From a virus: DNA of 64,000 nt. Below the pieces are notes generated by a model. It searched no databases. It saw only the letters and a program-made list of their open reading frames with translations, and was not told the origin of the DNA. Where the stretch lies: the IMG/VR virus record IMGVR_UViG_3300003690_000090, positions 1 through 64,000 of that record; one strand, 5' to 3'. Shown in pieces: positions 1 to 9,200 of this stretch. Positions within the stretch are counted from its first letter, which is position 1. The number at the start of each line of letters is the position of its first letter. The translations under genes and the position numbers were made by a program.

Positions 1-2
1 AT

Positions 3-233
3 GTTCGTAGATACAAGGAATTTCTTGAAAGATTCCCGGAACAAGAATCGATTGCAGATTCTGCGATGCCTGTCTATGAACCTCCGGGGTGGGAAGAGAA
101 ATGGATTCCTAGCAAGGCACCGCCCCAACCCACTGCCGAAGAAGAGAGGCTTATGTCTGAGCTGGAGGCGGCTTCCATGCCATTCGGGGATTTGCGCCCA
201 AGCAAACCACCCGTTGTTTCCGACGCTGAATAG
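3..233 (+). CDS. C-terminal end of an unknown protein (5' truncated by window)
   Basis: The frame beginning at base 3 is open from the window edge to a TAG at 231-233 and gives 76 hydrophilic residues rich in Glu and Pro, ending in PPVVSDAE. It sits 8 bp upstream of the giant virion gene on the same strand, so it is probably the last part of the preceding late gene. The alternative frame starting with the ATG at base 1 reads as a basic, low-complexity shadow and was not chosen. No domain can be recognised from this fragment. Confidence 0.6.
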   Translation, partial: VRRYKEFLERFPEQESIADSAMPVYEPPGWEEKWIPSKAPPQPTAEEERLMSELEAASMPFGDLRPSKPPVVSDAE

Positions 234-241
234 GAAGCGCT

Positions 242-3200
242 GTGCCCCGACAAACTGATGACCAGATTCTTGAGCGCTACCTCACAGAAGGCACTCGTCC
301 GGTTACGCGAGAACAGGCGGAAGAAGCTATCCGGATAGCATCTGAGTATGAATACCTCGGCGCAAAACCGGAGCTCGACGAGGAAGAGCCAGGGGAAGAG
401 CCGGAAGAAGGGCCGATAGATTCACGCATCTCTCGCATTCCAAATGAGCCAACAACGCTCGAGCGTGCCGAGGTAAAGTCTGCATTAAGGGCGGCGACCC
501 GAGCTGACACTGAGAGAACACCGGGCGTCACGCCTGCAGAAGCTCGTCGCAGAATGGACAGTATTGACAACAGGATGGAGTTCTATCCATGGGGTCATGC
601 TCCTACCTTGCCTGATCCGCCGAGCGTAGAACGGGTTCGAGAACTTCTTCCAGAGGATCCAGACGATAGACCCGCTGGCGGACCCAATCTAAGAGAAGTA
701 AGAACCCCGAGCGTTCGCAAGATCATTGAAGCGATCGATAGTGGTGCAAGCGATGAGGAAGTAGAGAAGCTCATTGGCGAAGCCCCAATCTCGGCCTGGC
801 CAGACGAAATCCTGATGACTCGCGGCCTTATGCAGGCCTGGGGTCGCGCTACCGGGCCTCGAACCATTGAGATGCCAAGAACGTCTTTCCAGCGCACCCC
901 GGAAGTGCGCTGGGCGCTTAAGCGTGAAAAGGAACGATATTTCCGAGAGATGCTGAAAGATGAGGGCGCCAGCACTGCAATGAGTGTTGTGTGGGCATCG
1001 AACGTCACCATGAGTCTTGAGGAAGCAGAGAAGCTCAAGCTCTATTTGCCTGACGCTCCCCAGTACGATGGGTGGGCCACAGCTGTATCCACCCTGTCTG
1101 GCGCTGGTGCCGGGATTCTTTCTGGTAGCGGTGTCACGCGATCTTTGATGTCCAAGATACCTGGTGGCACAACCTCGATGTCGCAGGCCGCACGGTTCGT
1201 TGGAAGCAAGGTTTTGCCTCGGCTTATTGTTGCTGGCGCAGCCGCCGTAGAGGGGGGTACGGCTGGCGCGGCTACCGGAACCCCAATGGGAATCGCTGCA
1301 GGCGCAATCATTGGCGGCGCCATTGGGTGGGCTAGCGGCAAGGTCTACGGGGAAATGACTCGCGGTGGCGAGGACTTCTGGAAGCCGGTTCCGGCGTTTG
1401 GAAAGGCGGCTCAAGACGATGGTTGGTATTTCGCTTTGCCTGCAGGCCTGGTCAATCTATCCTCAAGAGCTCAAATCAAGCTTGGGTTCGGTACCCAGAA
1501 CCTGATTCCACTTTTTCTAAGTGGGGATGACGCTGAACGATTCCGAGCTGAGATTGCCCGGTCTCGCCCAACAGAATCGTTCGAACAGATCGTTCGAGAA
1601 CTGCAGACCGCCAAAGAGAACGGGATGTCAGACGAGGAGATTCGCACGAATCTTGGCCCCACACTCGGTGGCATGGTTGCCAACAATGCTTGGGTAGATC
1701 TTCCCCCAGAAATGCGGCTTGGCAATCTGTCCACCACGAAAATGATCAGGTGGGCAAGACTCAATCCGCAAGCAGCTGACGACAAATCCCGGCCAGGCTT
1801 GGCAAGAATCGTAGATGTAATCAACAATGATGCGTACTCAGATACGACGTTGCTGAACGCTCTTGAGTCTGTGGCTTTGGGACAGCTTCCCGAGGCGGTT
1901 TGGCATAAAGCGATCCCGCCCACGGAATCCATGGCGGATGCCGTATTGATTGCTGCCGGGCTTACCATTGAAGCCATCGAGGCCACTGGCGGTGGAGCTG
2001 CTGGAAGCCGTGGCTTTGAGCAGACGTTTGGGCGCCTGATGCTTCGCACAGAGATAAGAGATGGACAGCCGGAAATTGTAGAAGGCTCCGTTGGCCAGGT
2101 CATGCGCGTCGTTGGTGCCGCTACCGAGTTCTATGCAGAGCTGCCGATTCCGTACATCACGCCGGCTGGGCGCGACTTCCAGCGCTCTGGCACGACGATG
2201 ATTCGTAGTCCAGACTCAACCTACCTAAGTCGCATTCTGGCGAATATCGAAACAGGCGAAATGGGTTTTGCCAGGCACATGACGGACGACGCTTTGGCTC
2301 GTGGTCATGAGCGCGGGTCGATGCAGTATGACGTACTGGGTGCGTTGGGCCTATTGTTGGATTGGACGGTTTACTGGGAGCGCCCCTTCATCGCTTCTGT
2401 AGGAATTCCAACAGGGATTGGGGTTCGGGCACATCGGCTATCCAAAGATTTCACGTCAAAGGAATGGGCTTTATCAGAACGGGCGAGGATGATTGCCGGT
2501 GGCTCATCTTCGTGGTTGTTTGTCAAGACACTCAACCCCGACGCCCTCCCCGTCCAGGCCGCGATCAATAGGCTCGAGGATCTTATTCCTGGTGAGAAAA
2601 CCCTTGCAGATGTCGAGGCTGCATTGGCAAGAACCGCAGAGGGTTCCTTGGGTGGGGTGGAACGCAAAGTGGCCCAACAAGTTCGGGACCACATGGAGGG
2701 TACCGGTGAGACCTATGCGGAAGCGCTGAATACCGTAGACAAAGCAATGGATGCGGATGTTCCCACGGTCGTGCGCTACCTGATGGAAACCGCCGTCAGG
2801 AACGCCATTCGTAGGGGCGATACGGACATTTGGGATCTGATCCCCAAAAAGTGGCACGACTCACTTCGTGCTGTGCTGAAAAACTCGGGCCAAGATGATC
2901 CAACGGGCCTCATTAATGAGATAAATCTCGTTTCCCAAAAGAACGGAAGGCTCCACCTGGCTGGGCTCGAGCGCCTTATGTCCGAGGGCGATCCGGGAAC
3001 GCAGCAGCTGCGAACCACGCCAGAGTACATTCGGGTGAAAGAAGGCATGCAGGCCTTGGTGGAAGCTGGCGATATCGAACAGCACCACGCGGCTTGGATT
3101 CTCGGCCTGATGGAGCAAAACGCCTGGCGTATGGCGGTGGACGAGGACGTCACGGCCATCAAAACACCCGTGGACTGGTTTCGCGCTATCGAAGTTCGGC

Positions 3201-6200
3201 GCAGAGGGAAGCCACCAGAGCCGCCTGATGATGTTGGCGGTGGACCAGGTGAGCCTGGCGTAGTTCCAGAACCGCCTCGGGTTGAGGAGCCTGAGCTACC
3301 ACTGCCCCGAGTAGAAGAAGCAGAAGCACCACCAGTCGAGGAGATGCCACCAGCATCGGAGTTGCTGGCGGGCGAGGGCGGGCTGACCGGTATTTACAAG
3401 TTCGATAAGGGTAGTTGGCAACCGATCAAGGCACGGCCAGCGCCATTGAGTCCCGACGCGCCGTTGTTTTCGTCGGTGCCTCGGAAGCTTGAGCACGTGA
3501 GTTGGGAGGGCGAGTCGTTTGGGTGGCGTCTCCCTACAGGCGAGGGTTTGGATTTCCCTCCCGACATGCAGGCGCTTGGCGTGGAGATCGCGCAGCAACC
3601 AGGCCGAAAAGATATTTTGCAAGCGCTTGGTCTCAATCAAAAGGAAGCCAGATACGTCAGAAGATTGGAAGCCGAACGCCCTGGCGAGGGAAGGCCTGTT
3701 GGCCTTGCTTGGTTTACTTCAGACGACCTTGCCGGCCTACGCGGCGGAACGCTCTACGGCTCGCTGCAGAAGTTGACAAAGGGCATTCGTGATTCTGCTC
3801 AAAATGCAACCGAAGCTCGAATCGAAATCGTGTATGCGGATGTGCTGGAAAAGGCCGTAACCGCACAAGAACGCAAAATTATACTTGATGACTTTGGCGA
3901 TCGAGCAACAAGGCTGTGGGGACAAAGAAACGAAACAGCACCCAGCGCGATGGTCACCATCATGCCTGGTCGCGCAAGCGAGATTGGTTCGTACACGCAC
4001 CTGGCTGACGACTTGTATGGCCTGCCTACGAAGACGAAATCGATAGAAACGGAAGACGGCTACACCATTGTCCTGGCAGAGCCGCATCCTCGCTGGGCCA
4101 AAGAGCGCGTAAAGGCCGAGGCGCCACCACCTCGAGTTGAGGAGCCAGAAGCCCCCACGATTGAGGAAGTGCCTACACCAAAGGTCAAGGTCAAGGTAAG
4201 CGAGCCAGAAGATGTTCCGGACAAGGTTCGGTCTGTTCCGGTCGGACAGACGCTTCGAGAGAGGGCGATGGGTGTTTTGAAGAAAGACCTGTCGAAGATG
4301 AAGAAGGCCCGTCTCGTCAAGATCATCGAAGATCTCGTCATCATTCCGTACAAGGACGCAGCAGAACTCAAACAGCACTCAAGAGATGAGCTGGCCGGAG
4401 CTGTGCAGCGCTGGGCCGAGCTCTATGGTCGGTATCCAATCCTCACCGGAAAGGAAGCACCTGGTCCGGTAGAAAGCGGTGCTGCCAATTTCCAGCGCAG
4501 AATGGCAATGTCCCATATTGACCAGATGTCATTCGATGGGCACATCAGCACTGAGGGGACGGCGATCCTTCACAAGGTAATGGATCGCTTGCCATCCGAA
4601 TGGTTCGAGCGGGTGGATTTTAGAGGCATCGAAGACCCCGACATGCTCGAGGATAGGCGCGTGTTCGGCAAGACCCGTCTAAAAAGGGCTGCAGACAGCC
4701 AGCTCGACGATGCGGCGCTTGTGCAGCAACTCAAAGCGATCACCACCATTCAAACGCGCAAGGCGACCAAGCTGAACCAGGCCACGGCCAAGAAGATGGC
4801 GGGCAAATCTGGTGATGAGCTGTTGTTAGAACTTTCAACGATGATCGATGAAAACCTGCTTCGGTTGGCGGACGAAAAGGCGTTCGTAAACAACGCCGGA
4901 TTCCGCTTGGACGACGACACTGACTTCATGAAAGCGGCCACTCCGTACTTTGTGGAAATCGCCAGGCGGTTGTTCGAAGACCCCGACGTCAAGATTCGGC
5001 ACGGCTGGAGTGGCATGCAGGAGATGCTGCAGGACTATGCCCGGCAAGGAAAAATACCGGCCAGCCTAGTTTCCGTCGGATTTGAGGGCTCCATACTCCG
5101 ATCAAACAGCCAGATAGAAACTATCCTGAGTTCTATAACGAATGAGTTCATGGGATTTCATGACAAGGACGTGTTGGTATTCCACGTTCTGCACGAGCTC
5201 GCTCATACGCTGATGAAGAACATCCTTACCGACGATGAGCTGTCGGCAATGCGCCGAGCTTTCGACGTTCACAGGAAGGCCGGGTTCAAGGGGTGGCACA
5301 GGCGTGAGGATGTCGCGGTCGTCAAGCAGAAGAGCATTGAGCCGGTGTTCAATGAGTGGGCAGCTGACATGTTGGCCTCGAACCTACTGGGCCACCGTGG
5401 GTTCGATGAGCTCATGGCTGCTATCGAAGCCGACGAGTTTGGCGATGTTGCGGCGTCACCCATGGCGGTGGATGTACCCGGGCGGGAAGTTGGTGTTGGG
5501 GATTTGTCCAGGCAACAACTTGAAGATCAGTTGAAAACCTTTGACGGAAACGGTCAACAGATTGCCGAATGGCTTTCTGAAAACGTAGACGACCCATCGT
5601 TCAAAGTAATTCTGAACCGGATCATTCCTCACCTTGAAGACACAGAAGTCAAGATTGTCAATAAGGGTGACCCGGTGCCGGGTGATGTTGTGCGACTTGG
5701 TTTAGCCTCGGGCTCGGCTCGTGGGGTTGCGATCGCCCCTAAAGGGGAAGCCCCCACTGTATGGCTTCGGGGGGCAGATCTGAACCACTCTGGCGTAAGT
5801 AGCGAGACCATCACCCATGAGTTTACTCATGCTGCAACAACGAAGAGAATGAACGACGGTAATCTTGTCGCCAATAGAGGCACGGCTCTTCACAAGGCCG
5901 TGGTGGATCTTGAAGAGCTAACGGATGTGATCATAAAGGAAAGAAACGCTTTAGTGAAAGCCGGGAAAACGCCGGTGGGGATGGCACTGGAAGGCATGCG
6001 GTTGAATACGGCAAAAGAAGTCGTTGCGTGGGGCCTCACAAACAAGGAGTTCCAGGCTTGGCTTCGGACGATCAAAGTCGAAGGCAACAAGACTGCATTC
6101 ACTCGGTTTGTCGAACTCATCAGGGATCTGCTTGGAATCGAGGCAAAGGAAACGAATGCTCTTACCGAGGTAATCAGGCTTACAGACGACCTTCTGACTG

Positions 6201-9200
6201 CTGATGTCGCTGGGCTTCCTGCTCGACGATGGACAGCACCAATAAGCTTTTCTGCGCAAGTGCGAGAGATTTTCCAGGGCCTCTTCGAGCGCATCGCCTC
6301 CATCCTCAAGCGCACCTATGGCGATGAGGGCATCATCAAGTCGCTCGACATCGACAAGGATGTTGCGGAGTACTTCACCGACTTCGTAGACCGGCTGATG
6401 AAGGGCGAGGTGGAAGTAGAGAACATTCGTAGGATCTACGAACGTCGTTCGAATGAGCCCAGGATGCTTTTCTCGATCTCATCCTCAAAGCGCATGAGGC
6501 CTCTCCGCGATGTTTCCGACGTAGAGCCTGCGAAGATGACGCGTGAAGAGCTCGACCAGGCGGTCCAAGACGCTGGCTTTATTGACCTGCCTGACGCCAA
6601 GCGTGCGATGCAGGACGCCTATCTCCCCTTTGAGGAATACGAGCACGTCTATGCCGTCTCAAGACAGGGGTTGGGTCCAGAAGATATTTGGGACATTCCT
6701 GTCAGCGGGAAAACAGCAGCTCGAGTCAATGACTTGAGGAAGCAATGGGAGTCTCTGACCGACGACATCATGATCAGGCATCAAGAGGGTCGGCTTGATG
6801 GCCTTGAAGAGATGGAGGCCGAGGCCGGGGGGTTGTTGGACAGCCTACATGCTGCAGTGGCCGAGCTGCAGACCGATCGAGATGGCATCTCATCTAGTGG
6901 GTGGGTTGGCACAGAAGAGAGCCTGTTCAAGATCTATCAAGAGTTTCTGAACTCCAGAGAGGATCCAAAGGCAAGGCTGCAGGCAGTTGGTCATCGCCGT
7001 GCAGAAGCGATGAAAGACAAGCCGATGTCCAAAAAGGAGTATGACTCCTACTTTGCCGAAAGGGTTCGGAGCATAATCAAGTCCAGCCCAGCCGCGCCTG
7101 GCGGTGAAACGGTGTTGCCGATGCCGCAACTGGCCAAGCTCCAGGCCAAGGCGCTGCTAAACAGGGCCAAGAAATCCTGGGAGAAACGCTCGGAGGTAAA
7201 GAAGAAGAACCCACAGGCGGAAAACTTCGTTGACGAGCACGCCCTGTCTGCTTGGAACCTGCAGCGCATCCAGGTCAACAGGCTGCCGGCAGAGGTACAA
7301 GCCGCGCTTGAGCTCACTGTGCGCGATGCTGGCGGGCCTCGGGCTCCGAAGCCGGAGATTCCTGGCGAATCAACCCCACCGAAGCCGTTCGAGATTCTGT
7401 TCCATGGCCCCAAGGGGGAAGAGCGTGGGTTCTTCAGTTTCGATTTCGAGACCTACCAAGCGCTTATCGATGTCCTGAAATACGGAAACTACGAAACCCT
7501 GGTTCGCGGCAATGCTTTGCTCTTTAGCAAGTTCATGGGCGATAAGTGGACGCAGGGGTTCATCAAGCATTTCGAGAACGTAAAGGACGATGCCGGCAGG
7601 GTCACGCTGACGGAACGGGGTGAGCGCCAGGCGGCAAGAGCGTTCGGATACTACATCAGGTCCGCGACCTCACCTCACGGAGGTCTCAAGCGATATTTCG
7701 ACCAGGCGTACATCACCCTGCAGGACTACTGGGCCAAGATTCGTGGGCAGGTATCGATTCTACCGCCAGAGGTGCGGAATTTCTTTGACCAGTTCCTTCG
7801 CCCGGAGCTGCGGTACGAAGGCGATGCCATCAAGCTGACGGAAAATATCACGCGGGAACCCCCGCTGGTCCGTCTTCCAGAAACCGCAGCGGAAAGGCTT
7901 CGTGAAGAAATCCAGCCAAGAATGGCAAAGCGCCGTGCATTTTGGGCTGTGAATACCGACCCAAGGGTGGTTCGTGCCGAGCTCGGTATTCAGGAAGGAC
8001 AGACCCACATCGATCCGGTCGATCTTCTAGTCGCAGCTGTTGGGTATGTCGCTGCGGAAAACGCCAAGAAGCTGCTCGGGCCTGGTCGTATTTTCATGAT
8101 GACGCCTCGGTCTATGGTGCCAGAATCGCGGCGAAGGGCTGTACTGGAACGCTTGAGTGCAAAGCTGCATGCATCTATTGGGACAAACACCCCTAAATGG
8201 AACAAAGTTACCGACGATATACCGGATAGCGAAAGGCCAACCCTGCCGACTGGGCGCAGATGGCGCAAAGAAAAAGAGGCTCATCTCGACTTTGGAGGCG
8301 AGTCTGGTTGGCATGAATTGGACCCAGCTCAACAGGCTGGAATGAAGGTGCTTGCGCAGGACTTGGCCAGGCACCCAATGGGCAACATCGTTCCAGATCG
8401 CTTTTTGGTTCCAGATGCGGATCTCAGCACGATATTTGTGGACGAATGGGCATCAATTATTGAGGCTGTGATTGATATCGAGGCGGGCGTTGGCGCAAGG
8501 CGGGCGCACTACTCGGAAGCCATCAACCCAACCCAAGCAACCGCGCTTTGGATGGCATTGAAGTCTGGTGTGGTGGACTTGTCGGATGCAAGCAACAGCG
8601 TAGATGGCCTAGTTAAAAACCTGAGGCGGATGTTCAAGCTGGAAGAGTTTGCTGGAGGAAAGCTTGGCCCGCTCTTCAGAACAGTTTTCGAGAAAAACAT
8701 CCGCATGATGGAGTTGGCCCCAAGAGAGATCTTGGCCCTTGCCAAAACAGCGCTGGAAGGAAAAAAAGAACTCAGCCTTCAAGGAATTTTCCTAGCATTG
8801 AAGGACACTCTTAGGCCTCCTGTTGATACGTCTGTTGTAGATGACATTGTAGGGACGATCGATCTTAAGCATATCGATAGAACGATGGACCACAAGAGCA
8901 CCGGGCTCCTTTCTCTTTTGAGAGAGTGGACCGGGGCAGAAAAGGCTCATTTGTACGGCGAGGGTACAGAAAAAACCTCCGCATTCTTGCGCGGCGAAGA
9001 ACAGATGGGACCTGGTTACCACTTCGCTACGACCGAAGAACTGCAGGGAATGAGCAAGGTCGAGTACATCGTTTCCAGCCATCACCAGTTCGAACGGATC
9101 CTTGCCGCGTCGAATCGGTACACGGATGAACAGCGCATCAACATTCTTCAACCTCTTCGTCGATACGCGATGGATCTTGAAGAGGCCAGGGCCCGTGGGG

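Noticed and set aside
1-258. 85-residue frame at the left edge
   Set aside because: Basic, low-complexity translation; another frame is open from the edge and ends just before the giant gene.
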